This document shows, in pieces, positions 53,811 through 64,000 of a stretch of 64,000 nucleotides of DNA. Both the position numbers and the translations under genes were made by a program. Under the pieces are notes generated by a model. That model was not told the DNA's origin, did not search any database, and saw only the letters and a program-made list of their open reading frames with translations. The DNA comes from Collybia mongolica (lineage: Eukaryota > Basidiomycota > Agaricomycetes > Agaricales > Clitocybaceae), in NCBI GenBank assembly GCA_013420905.1, contig JAAXNY010000001.1, positions 6,200,001 to 6,264,000 of the forward strand, in the 5' to 3' direction. Every line of letters begins with the position of its first letter. Positions within the stretch are counted from its first letter, which is position 1.

Positions 53811-56738
53811 CTAAACAGGGCCTCCCATCCCATTGCCCATACTACTGCCCATTCCATTACCTCCCTGGTTCCGCTGTATAAACGATTGCATCATCTCATA
53901 GCTGACGTCGGTATTCCTTACCATTGCCCCTCCACTCACCGACCGAGGTAGCCCACCACCCATCATCGGAGGCTGCCCCATCCCCATCGTATTCATCATG
54001 CCCATTCCGCCGTAATTCCCGAGCGCAGGGCCCGGAGAATTTCCGGTGAACATATTAGCGCCCCCATTCCCGTTGTTGCTCATGTCCTGGTGCTGGCCAT
54101 GGGCAAGATTCATCGCATTAACGTTATTGTTATTGTTATTGTTCATATTCATCCCTGCGGCAGTAGCGGCGTTCATGCGCGCTTGCATATGCTGTTTTCT
54201 TATCTGCGCAATCAAGGCCTCCCGCTGTTCCTGCGTCATCGAGCGCATCCTCTCAATGAGCTCAGGCGGTAGAGACATGGCCGGCTGTGGATGCGGTTGT
54301 AAGTGTGTTAGTGATTTGGGGATGTCCGGTATGCCGGTAAGGGGGAAGAAGGCACCGACGAGGCCAAGATTGTTGATCGGGAAGAAGAGTACATTATTCC
54401 CTTGCTCTCCCGATGGTCGCGTCCACGCCGCTGCTGCGTACTACGGAAGATCAGGAATGTAACCTACTTGTGTGTAAATGAAAATGGGCTTACCACATGC
54501 TTGGCAGAGAGGAGCTGAACCAATATTTTATAGTTTGCGTCGTTCGTCTGCCGGTCCTGTGTACTGTGTGGGTGAGCTGCAAAGGTACAGAGAAGAGGCT
54601 TGTGCTGCTTCATCCATGCTTGTAGATCTGGCATCGACACAGCGGGCTCGCGTACGGGGACCAGGGTCAAGTTTTTCGGCCAGGTGTCCACATAGCTAAG
54701 AGATATTCAATATTCGTAGCGTATGGTGGTCCGGTGTTTACTCACTGTGGTGGTGGGCTAGCCGTACTTGCAACGACATATGCCACCATCTCCTTCTTGC
54801 CCGTTGCACCTTGTCCACTCCACGACAATGTGCCTTGCCAGATCACAGCGCCCTGTCCCTGTGTCTTGGGTGCCATCCCTCCTGGATGTTCGTTCGGCTG
54901 TGATGTCGGCCGTCCCATACCCATGCCGCCCAGAGACACGGGGCCCGAGCCGGAGCCGCTGTTGTTGTTCATACCGAGGTGCGTTGATATTGGTCCCGTG
55001 CGCCTTTGCTGGTCTTCTATCAGTTTTTGCATCTGGGTATTGATGACGTTCGATGAGGCCATACGGCTCGTGTTACTCAGGGATCGCTCCCGCATGAGCT
55101 GCGCGAACGCTTGTTGGTCGACGTGAAGCGGGCTTCCCATAGTGGGCGATGCAGATTGGAGGTTAGGTAGAGGGGCGTTTGGAAGGCCGTCTTGAACCAA
55201 TGTGGGGTTAGGGTTTGTTTTGGATGTGGAGTTCTGTGGGGTAGGGTTAGTGTTTGAGCTTGACGCAGCATTTGCATTGGAGGCCTGGGCCTGGGCTTGC
55301 ATCTGGATTTTTTGGTTGAACACAGCGATGGCGTTTTTAAATTTCGCGTGCAGCGCGCTTTTGTTCATCCATTCCTGCCTCAAATTTTCCGCGAGCGTCG
55401 GGTTTCCCGCTGCGCGCGCCTCCTGAATTGACTGTTGAAGGTTCTTGACTTGCTCTTCGATGGCACGAAAGCCAAGAACGAGGTTCTTGTACTGTGCTGC
55501 GTTCTGTATGCCCTGGGACTGCGCGGGGGGTGGTTGATGAGGCGGAGGCTGATGTATTGGACCCACAGGGAGGGCTTGTGGGGGAGGTGCGGTTGTTGGC
55601 TGGGGTTGGGGCTGTGTTTGAGGCTGAACAGGGGGTTGAGTCTGCGTTTGTGGGTAGGATGTTGGCGATGGCTTCGGCTGCATAGAGGGCGTGTTCGGCG
55701 CTGGTGGTTGTACCTTGGGCAAACCATCAATCGCAGATTGAGCTGTCAGTCGTTGGCGTTTAGAGTCCGGGGTCCGCTCATTAGGGTGGGCTTCCCCAGG
55801 ACGCTTTGTGGCTACAAAACCCATGAGACCCAACTTTGGCTATGCAAGCACGAATTATACCTTTCTGGGGAGACATGGGGAATCCAGAAAGGAGGATAGA
55901 GTGGGGACTCCGGGGTGTAAACCACGGCATCTTTGGCGCAACCTGGAACGAGGTTACCATAGGGACAACATAAATGGAAAGGAGGGGAAGTTGACGTACA
56001 GCAGAATGAAGTTCTGGGAAACGGGGGATATTCTGGCGTAGAAGAATAGAGCTGATGTGGATGTTACGCTTTGAAAAGAAATTTGATATGTGCGCCAGTG
56101 TGGATTTGATAGATCTCCGCACCTTTTTCAGCTCTGCTGGGAGGTCGTCCCAGGAAACGGAATCGAGAAGGGGTGTGTCATTCCATTGAGGAAGTATGGA
56201 TGCGTCTGGATCACTAAAGGCTATATGGAAGATGTGATTAATGTGAGGCCGCGCCGGCTGTGTACAACTCCGCAGGGTGTCAAATAACTGGAGGAAATTA
56301 ACATCTCACTCTTGGACATGAGATAATGCACGCACTTCGATTGCAGCAACGAGCCCTTCAAGGGCAGCCATCCCTCTATTTCCCCCTGAAATTGTAGTTC
56401 CAACTCCAAGATTTTCGGGTGTGTCCTTCATTTCTTTGGTAACGACCTGAAACTCTGTAAAGTATTGCTTGCACAATAGAGGAGAAGGGTATGTATCTGC
56501 TGTTCCGTATGTAACAAAGCCCATGTGCAGCTGTAGTGGGTGTTCAGGCTGGGATCAACTGGCACAAATTGGGTAACTGTACCCTGTATCCTGGATTCGT
56601 TTCGCTCAGGCGCTTCAGCATTGGTGCCACATAGTCTCGGAGAATTCGTTGCCATTCTGTAAGAACTGAGAGAGAGGATTCCACCACGAATGCAACTGCG
56701 AGAAGCTCTGGGAAATGCGTTGTTGAATCGGAAACCAT
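53811..56738 (-). CDS. MED25: MED25, Mediator complex subunit 25 (VWA + ACID/PTOV)
   Basis: This nuclear coactivator subunit has a VWA domain that anchors to Mediator in known MED25 proteins, and an ACID domain that binds activators. Inferred exons are 56738-56583, 56530-56336, 56287-56123, 56068-56000, 55942-55861, 55811-54746, 54695-54494 and 54440-53811, with introns of 48-57 bp. VWA includes FVVESSLSVLTEWQRILRDY, HMGFVTYGTADTYPSPLLCK, GGNRGMAALEGLVAAIE and NIHISSILLRQN. A Gln/Pro-rich middle with KRPGEAHPNERTPDSKRQRL follows, then the ACID-like domain (IWQGTLSWSG, ATGKKEMVAYVVAS, TWPKNLTLVPVRE, LGLVGAFFPLTGIP). The end is Asn/Met/Gly-rich. No lesion seen. Confidence 0.88.
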
Positions 56739-57354
56739 CGCGATGATATTGCGTGCGTCAATTGAACAGTACCAATAAGGCCCTGCTGATGACCAGGATT
56801 CGTTTCGTTAACGAGTCGCCAGTTATTCGATAGTTCTAAGACGACACGATAGGTAGGGGTATAGAGGCGAGAAATCAGAGCATAACAGTGCAAATGAGTT
56901 GTATATAACGCTTAATAGCCGCAAGAACAACTTGAAGTGAATCTCCGAAAATAGGCGCCGCTTTTACATGTTTGGCTAGGACTTGTCCACGTGTTGATGC
57001 CAGCAACACGCGAAAAAATGCCAAACGCACTGGACATTCACACTGGGACAAAAGATTCGTCAACGTGTAAAGCCTTATTTTCCTTTGTCTTTGCCGCCAC
57101 CATATATATGTATTCGTCGCGAAAGTGAAGGAATATGAATCGATCACTTGGCCACCTTCAGACTTGGAAGATCCACCTGTTTGAACTTGCCACAACGATT
57201 TTCTCTTCTGATTCTGCATCTGCATCGGGATCATCATATAATGTGCGTCCGGGACTTGAGTTACCTATAATAAAATACACCACCTCACTCCCTCTCAGTT
57301 CGATTTCCTCCCGGAATTGTAGAGTGCTGCGAATTTTGAGTCCGGGAGCAGCAC
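56739..57354. promoter_or_regulatory. Intergenic region between divergent MED25 and the double-ACID gene
   Basis: No supported gene lies here; short open frames on both strands look incidental. About 615 bp separate the two start codons, so a shared bidirectional promoter is possible. Confidence 0.45.
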
Positions 57355-59026
57355 ATGGCAACATCAACGGATGGTGGCATCCCCATCCCGATGACGACTC
57401 CGACCATGAACGAACACCGTGTGGAGGGCGCCCAGCCCATTCAGGGACACGTTCCTCTGTCTGGCTACTTACCAGCCGCACAGCGCACAGGGCCAGCGCC
57501 TCTACCACCCATTAGGTCTATCACAATGTGGCAGGGAACCTTAACATGGGTAGAAATGAGCACGGCGGGGAACGAGGTTGAAATGTCGACCCACGTAATG
57601 GCGGGCACAGCTCACCACCAATATACGTACGGTGCGAACCATTAGCTCGGCGACATCACGCTCACCTTTTATTCTCACAGTTTTGTTGAGACTTGGCCCC
57701 AAACCATGCGCATTGTCCCCACCAACGAACCTGTAGCCGCGATGGCTGATATTCATCTGTGGCTTCAGCGACACCGACCAGCATTCTGCACTTTTCGCGC
57801 TCAACCACATGCCGTATCCGATCCTGCCATAAACCAACAAAATTTCAAAGCCCTCGTTCGACTGTTGGGTATGAAGAGTGTTGTATGTCCCTCCCATCCG
57901 TCGTATGCAGCTCACGATGTAACAATGTTAGTATGCAACAGCAGCGTGGACTCTTCCATCCGGTCAACTACGGAATGGTGCCGTCTTCTTCCTGATCAAT
58001 ACGTCTGAACTTGCCGGCGTCTTCTTCCCCATCACAGGCCTCCCTGAGCTCCCTAAGGCTCGACCATTGACGGATGGGCATCAGGTCCAGGGTCAGTCAC
58101 AGACGCCATCCCAACCCCAGGGACAACTTTCACCGCAACCCCCGAGACAACTTCAACCACAATTTCACTCACAAATACAACCACAATCCCACCCGCCTGT
58201 TCAGCTGCAAGTCCCATTACCAGCCCAACCGCCCGTATCTCAACCCCAACCTCAACCACAAACTACTGTACCGAGGACCCAACCGACATTCATTTGGCAA
58301 GGTTCCATATCTTGGGTATTGGATGATGCGACTGGGAGGAAAGAAATGACCACTTATGTGGCCGCCAATACTGGTACTCCTAAAGAGAGGTGATAATTTT
58401 TTTCCTCCCCTTCTGAGCTGCACGGTATCTGATGTGTCCCTTCTCAGCGCCGCAGAAACTTGGCCGCCGAGCATGACTCTGACGCTTACTAATGAACCCA
58501 TAGTGTCGATGGTCGACCTACAGGCCTGGATGCGACGGTCCAAACCCCTTTTATGTCAATTCACACTGCCACCACTCCCCAGCATTCAAGACCCGTCTTC
58601 GAACACGCAATCCTATCAAAAGCTTTTTCAGTACGTCACGAGCAAACCTTTCGTATGTCCACTCAGCCGTCTTTACTGCCTACACATAACACAACCTCTT
58701 GCATCTAGTACACCGTGGCAGCATGGACTCTCCCTTCAGGGAAACACTGCAACAACGTCATTTTCGTCGCACTGAACAAGATCGGCCTCATCGGTGCTTT
58801 CTTTCCGCGAACTGGCATACCAGAAATGCCCAAACCGCTCCCTCCCGGCTCCTCTCAGGCCGATGTCAACACCCGCACGCCACCCATGACACCCGAGCAA
58901 CGGGAAGCTGTTCTCATCCAGATCAAGCGTCGCTGGGATTTTCAACTCCAGCAGTTCCGCTTCTTGAAGACGCGCCTACACGCAGCGCGGGGGAAGCAGC
59001 ATCAACACGTTACCACACAGGCTTGA
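57355..59026 (+). CDS. MED25-like protein with two ACID domains and no VWA
   Basis: Inferred exons are 57355-57626, 57681-57882, 57932-58389, 58448-58652 and 58709-59026. The first ACID-like unit has MWQGTLTWVEMSTAGNEVEM, TWPQTMRIVPTNEPVAAMAD, YATAAWTLPSGQLRNGAVFF and ELAGVFFPITGLPELPK. A Gln/Pro-rich linker follows. The second has FIWQGSISWVLDDATGRKEM, TWPPSMTLTLTNEPIVSMVD, YTVAAWTLPSGKHCNNVIFV and IGLIGAFFPRTGIPEMPK. The tail MTPEQREAVLIQIKRRW matches MED25's MTQEQREALIAQIRK. Introns fall at matching places in each unit and in MED25, so it arose by partial duplication. It may bind activators without joining Mediator; that role is inference. Confidence 0.8.
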
Positions 59027-59766
59027 TCGCCAGGGAAAACTATTGCGAGTTTGGAAGTCATGGTACCGACGGCAAGAACATGTGGAATTGAGACACTACC
59101 ACGGTGCCGTCAGGGGTGTGGCAGTAATCATGGCGATCGACACGGACAATAAACGGGTTCTGTGGACTATAGAAATGTATGGCCAGCCGTAACGATGTCG
59201 TGTCATAATGTAGTGCCGATCACGGAGAGGAACTAAGCACTTTTACGTGAGATGCATTTTTGCGATGGGTGTCATTGAGTCTTTACAATTGTCTTTTTGC
59301 TTCGCTTGGTGTTCATCATCTAACTTATATTTCCTTCATTGTAAATCTAGTCATATACACCAGTATACCATAGAATCGAGGATTCGGACAGTTGATACCC
59401 GACAGTCAATCATTAGCTATCGCCAAATGACCCCATGTTTTCTCAGAGGACAGTTAATTCGGAACATGATACAAATTTGAAGGAATTGAACACACCATCA
59501 CAAATTGCCTGCACCAAGGACGATCGAGAGCATTTAGGTTGGCTGAGATTATTGAATAGTTCAACGTGCTGCGTAAACTATGCTACGACGATATACAAGG
59601 GATTACGTTAAAGTAAGGGCTTAACGTCGAATAACGCCATAAGTAAATGTTTATTCTAAGCTACCAACGCCTTTGTTCATCACTCATTCACGCCTTTCTA
59701 CAGCGACATGAAGACCCGACGACCATCGGTGCGCGGATCGGACCCCCTCTCATCGTCCATTCCCAC
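59027..59766. other. Intergenic between convergent genes, nothing recognised
   Basis: This holds the 3' flanks of the double-ACID gene and of the DUF302-like gene. Open frames are short and without domains. Confidence 0.45.
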
Positions 59767-60423
59767 TCAATAACCGATGATGCCCTCAAACAAGTCAGCA
59801 AATCCGGTGTCAAGGGACTTGATGTACGTCTGCAATTGGCGGTCCCTCTTGTTGAAGGGAGCAAATATAGATGAGGGCTGGTGGTACATAATTCGGGTTC
59901 CACTGCGATCTATCTGCTCGAGAATCATAAAGCGAAGAGGTATGTTAATACTGGTGCTATAGTCCAAGGGGATGATATCGGCGGCGAAAGTGGGGTTGCC
60001 GAGAGTGTAGATGGTTCCGCCAGGATGTGAGACGTCAGGGAAGTAGATGTCCAACCACTTTTGATGGTTGGCCTCGTTGAAGTAGCTACAGTACAAAGGA
60101 TGAACTTCTTGAGTAGGTGGGCGAGGGGGTTAATATACGCACAGGAAATTGCGGCCTTGAGTGATATCAGCAATCAACGACCTCTGTTCCTCTCTTGTCT
60201 TCGCGGCACGGAATTTGGTGACGAACGTCAAGGCGCCAGTCTTGTTGACCTGTGCATCGAGGCGCTCAATCACGGTGGAGTAGGGGAGGGGTGTCCTGTA
60301 CTCGATGAGCTCAGCGACGAATGGTGAGACAATCTTGCTTGGCCTCGGCTGAGCTGCAACACTGCCCACGAGGAATGAGCTCGCAATCACAGCGGCGGTG
60401 AAGAATCTTGAAATCGAGAACAT
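59767..60423 (-). CDS. Secreted DUF302-like protein
   Basis: The ATG at 60423 is chosen because it opens a signal peptide, MFSISRFFTAAVIASSFLVG, with likely cleavage after SVAAQ. The upstream in-frame ATG (60483) would bury it. The mature part reads ELIEYRTPLPYSTVIERLDA, FVTKFRAAKTREEQRSLIAD, then after a 57-bp intron (60086-60142) YFNEANHQKWLDIYFPD and IPLRFMILEQIDRSGTRIMY. It ends LDTGFADLFEGIIG. The pattern is that of DUF302/TT1751-like small alpha/beta proteins: phase-like N-terminal strand, long helix, and a final helix with FADLFEGI. The function is unknown. It is probably extracellular or in the secretory path. Confidence 0.65.
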
Positions 60424-63236
60424 GTCAAGGTGGGTTGCGATGGAAGTACGGATGTCGCTGCATGCTGCAATGAAATCACCCACATTTATAGAGGCCTCCG
60501 ACCCACCAGCTGTTCCAGGACAAGTCTAGGCCAATGGAGATCTCTATCATGATTCATGACGATTCCGGGGCATTATCATCGTTAGTTGCGGCACACGGTG
60601 AATGATATGTATAATTTGGGGACGGGTAGCGTAAACCCGAGAACAAGTCGTGCCAAAGTCGGGCTCCGACGCGAGCCCGATGTTTGACGCGTTTAGTATT
60701 CCACAATGATGAATAGAACATCACGCTCACAACAGGTACATATCGCTGGTTTTCCTGAGTTGGGGCACACAAAGTAACTATGGTATACAGTCGCGGACAA
60801 GCAAAGCCCTCCAATCCGATATCTCCGAGAGGAGGATCCCCACCAAAACCCCGACTTCATATTCGAACTCAGGATGTTATAATACGTCGAAAAAAAGCAC
60901 CTCCGAGGATATCAGGTTGGCCAAATTTTTTGACCAAGTTTTTGGCATTTTTAGTCACCTCAGGGCATCGACGTGATGGCGTAAAGGTGCATCATGGCAC
61001 TCTGCGAGACCCTTTTGTTTTCTCACTACCTACACTGCTCCTCGCCCTGTCAACTCAATTCGGTACATGCTCATGAACAGCTATGCCCGATTGATGAACA
61101 ATCGGATGATGTTGACCGGGCATGAATCAAGTGCAGTAATAGGAGCCTGTTTTGCATTGTCAAAAGTCTGTTTGGGAACTTGTTTATATCTGTGCTTCAC
61201 CCATCCCCAATACTAGATGTTATTTCAGTCAAGAAAGAGATCAATGAAAATACAAAAAAATTCACCATTTCAATCGGATTTAGGCCCGAGAGTGCTATAG
61301 CGGGCAAATTTCGGACTTTCTTATGAACCCCCTCCTGACTGAACCACTCATGGAAATATATAATTTGTTTAGGGTTGAGGAATGGAGTCGATCGCACTAT
61401 TTTTTGTCATTTTAGGTATTTTTTTCGTGCCTGGCCAAATTGGGGTCTCTTTTTTGAAATTTCAATTACAAGAAATTGGCTCGTGTAGATAAACTCATTA
61501 GGTCCTAAATATGATATTTATGCAGTTTCACGGCCTTCCCACGAGCGGTCTAGTCCTGGTAAATGTGTGAGAAATTTTGGAGGACTTTGCTTGTTCGCGA
61601 CTGCAGTACTCGGTGTTGGCATCTAGGAACAAATGCTGGACTGAATGGAGTTGATATTCAGGCTCGTCACCAGCTGGCAATCACAAACACTGAACTCTTG
61701 AAGGGTCAATCCATGTCAATCAGGCAGGTACAACACAATACTCATTAGGTTTACCAAAGGACGCGGGGTACAAGTGAAAAGGACTCTAATAGAATTTGCT
61801 CTATGGGTAGCTCAAATTCAGTCAAGTAATTCGTTTTAATCAACTTGATTTCTTTCTACTATCTGATCACCAGTGGGGGCAGGAATAACATCATACTAAG
61901 CGTAAGATTGAAATCCTTTCAAACAAAAACTAGAGAGCGTCACTCGGATCGCCACAAGAGCCGTTCCTAAATACTAACGTAATCCCTACCTTATGTACAG
62001 CTTAAGTTATATACTTCTGATCTGCGGCTGCTACATAGCCTCGAAAACTGCCTCATCTGGGCCCGCCTACAATTCCTACTCTATCCTACACTCTAAGACC
62101 TTCAAGCTCACTTAGCAGCCTTGCGGGGCTGTTCGGCGAAGACTGAAAAGACTGGCAAGGACGGTGCTAAGTCTAGGAAAAGCAATAAGAGTTCAGAGCA
62201 TCCTGCCAGCATAGAGGCTCTTTCGAAAGTGTATGAGTCAGAAGAAAAAAGGGATTGGCAGCATTGCCCCCAATCAGCCGGCCCCATCAGCCGACTTCTC
62301 AACAAAATCCCAGCGGCCGAACACCTTGACATCATCCGCTGGCCAACGGCTCGCCCTCCAGACTCAACAACACATGCAATCCAATAACGCTGATATTCGG
62401 AATAACTCTATTGTCGGAACGTTCATCCGTATCAGGGCATAATCAGACCCAACATCAGAGGCTCTACTGCGCCTGGAACGTCTACTCGTTATAGAATGCT
62501 GAGATAACGAGGTTCGCCGACCTCTGAAGGTTTCGGCAACATGTCCTCTTCCGAACAATTGGGCAAGACCGCCAAGAACGCCAGATTTGGTCTGAGGCGA
62601 TGGGGACCTACGTCGGATTCTGTGTTGGCTCCTCCCACTATGTTCGTCACCAAGGAGAGCATCCGGGATTGCCAAAATTGCACGACACTTAGGACGTAAC
62701 TTGATGAGCAGATTATTGGGGAACATAGGCTTTCTATTTAGTATATAGAGGGTAGAAGGCTGTTAGGTGAGGACAATCCGTGGAATATGTGTTTGTGTTT
62801 CAGGGGTTTTGCGGGGTGTATAATCGTGCTGCAATATTGAGGGGCACCAGATGAACTTCGGAATCATGATGGGTAACTATAAACTGATTACGAGTATCTC
62901 CCGAATATTGTGTGGAGTCTATAAACACCTCAAATATTTCACCATACCAGACATTTCCCCGATCGATGAAAACGCGATAATGGAAATAGCGACAATCAAC
63001 GAGTTGAAAGAAGAGATAGATAGTCTGAATAGGCATACTCTAATCCGGGCAACAAAGCAAGTATTATAGCAGGAACAACAGTGGAGATACTTGTATAGTA
63101 AACGTACAATGTCATAAAATGTCTATCCGGGCCTGCGGCAGAGGCAGCGAGTACAACCCGTCTGGATCGTGGAAGTAAATGTCCATATGAGTGTCCGCAT
63201 CCGCATCGTAGTCCCTCAATTCCCTTGTCACTCCCA
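60424..63236. other. Long intergenic stretch, no firmly supported gene
   Basis: The best open frames are 60780-61076 (plus) and 62364-62726 (minus, Arg/Ser-rich, 120 residues). The sequence opposite the latter (62121-62450 plus) also looks partly protein-like (Ser/Lys/Gln-rich). Neither strand gives a recognisable domain or clean intron structure, so this may be gene debris. Confidence 0.4.
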
Positions 63237-63953
63237 TCACAAGAATACCCATAGCCCTCCCAGTAGCATTACCGCAGATCTACATGTACTCCACCTGCTG
63301 TCCAGCCGCAGTCCTAAGTTTGCATTCGCGGCCTGACCAGTGGTTTGAGGTCCGTATATGCTCAGCCATTCACTGTAGGGCATGATTGAACCCGTGGGCC
63401 CGGGCTGAGGCGTTTGAGTCGGTGGTGACGTCGGTGTAAAATTGTCCGAGACTTCGGTAGTAACACCATCGATCACCGTGGTATATGTGTATGGCGTGAC
63501 GCCGTCAGGTAGGACGACAGTCGGCTCTGGCTGACCAACAGGGCCCTGCTGACCTTCTGTGGTAGTGGCAGTGGTAGTGGCAGTGGTGGTAGCTGCGGTG
63601 GTAGCTGCGGTATTGGTTGGCGTAGTTGTGCCGGTTGTTGTGCCGGTTGTTGGTTGGATTGGAGGTACTGGTGGAGTTAACGTCGTCCCAGATAACGTTT
63701 GTCTATGAATAAAGTCAGTAAATATTGGAGTGTATAGAAAATGGGCATAGGTCGTACAATGTTTGTGTTGTCGCGAGACCATTTGGGTCCAGAGTGACGA
63801 CTTGAACGATCGTGTTACCGTTGCTTACAAAAGGAGTAAATTTATATGTTTGAAGCTCATAATCCAGGGATCTCACGCATCAACGACAGTTTGAGTCTGA
63901 GCATTCACATAGGCAACAAAAAGGGTTATACAAGTAAAAAGGAGAGATTGCAT
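63237..63953 (-). CDS. Thr-rich secreted or GPI-anchored surface protein
   Basis: The ATG at 63953 gives a signal peptide (MQSLLFTCITLFVAYVNAQ). Exons are 63953-63877, 63823-63758 and 63702-63237, with introns of 53 and 55 bp. The mature chain begins TQTVVDANGNTIVQVVTLDP. A Thr-rich region with TTG/TTA repeats (about 63660-63545) follows, then VTPYTYTTVIDGVTTEVSDN, a Pro-rich stretch and a short hydrophobic end (SAVMLLGGLWVFL) that could be a GPI signal. Thr-rich repeats suggest heavy O-mannosylation and a wall or surface location. No enzyme domain is visible. Confidence 0.7.
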
Positions 63954-64000
63954 GGCCTTGTGATGGAAGCGGTGAGAAGAATGGGTGAATGTCAAGCGAA

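Noticed and set aside
57135..57515. Alternative upstream plus-strand open frame ahead of the double-ACID gene
   Set aside because: It is in a different frame from the ACID exons and antisense to a similar-length minus frame. The ATG at 57355 leads directly into the first ACID unit.
62364..62726. 120-residue Arg/Ser-rich open frame on the minus strand
   Set aside because: The opposite strand also looks partly protein-like and neither shows a known domain, so the coding strand cannot be decided.
63540..63660. GTGGTAGTGGCAGT-like tandem repeat as a minisatellite or regulatory array
   Set aside because: It is the coding repeat of the Thr-rich surface protein read on the other strand.
1..64000. 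tRNA, rRNA or CRISPR features
   Set aside because: Looked for and not seen. The only structured RNA-like sequence recognised is the U6-like copy.

Overview
The window reads as nuclear DNA of a filamentous basidiomycete, probably an Agaricomycete. The genes carry many short introns (about 48-60 bp, GT...AG). One gene is a FunK1-type fungal kinase and another a DUF4419 protein. The transposons are Ty3/gypsy chromoviruses, Tc1/mariner, hAT-like and RNase H-bearing non-LTR elements typical of fungi. No bacterial operon, CRISPR, rRNA or tRNA signal was seen.

Left arm, 1-20.6 kb: a decaying nonribosomal peptide synthetase (NRPS) lies on the minus strand. It reads partial C, A1, PCP, C2, A2 with an inserted N-methyltransferase, and runs off the left edge. 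C2 is split by a 13.9-kb nest of two related gypsy chromoviruses. The outer one (2299-16178, minus) has target duplication AAACG. The inner one (7664-14594, plus) sits inside the outer gag with duplication GGTTC. Both carry gag, a GGGTTTT frameshift heptamer abutting the gag stop, a pol with a chromodomain, and an extra CCHC-protein ORF after pol. Both also have a self-priming-type primer site.

Middle, 20.9-41.5 kb: two 1608-bp Tc1 elements with identical transposases lie in opposite orientation at 20959 and 33566. Between them are a FunK1 kinase, a MARVEL-like membrane protein, a 743-bp hAT-like non-autonomous element and a truncated MFS transporter. A head-to-tail pair of non-LTR elements (35183-41480) shares one target duplication, TATTGTACC. 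The second Tc1 landed inside the left copy of that duplication.

Right arm, 42.6-64 kb: this is mainly host housekeeping sequence. UBA4/MOCS3 and APC10/DOC1 are divergent. Then come a broken DUF4419 gene, a zinc-finger fragment, a 190-bp solo LTR, an Lsb/Csh3-like SH3 protein and a U6-like snRNA sequence. Next is MED25 (VWA plus ACID domain), diverging from a second gene made of two ACID-like domains without VWA. A secreted DUF302-like protein and a Thr-rich GPI-type surface protein end the window.

A shared theme is decay at CpG. Four of the five observed LTR-LTR differences and most point lesions that kill the gypsy pol genes are CG to TG/CA changes. The older non-LTR copy has lost CpGs relative to the younger one. 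This fits methylation-linked silencing of repeats. Of all the mobile DNA here, only the Tc1 elements look freshly active.
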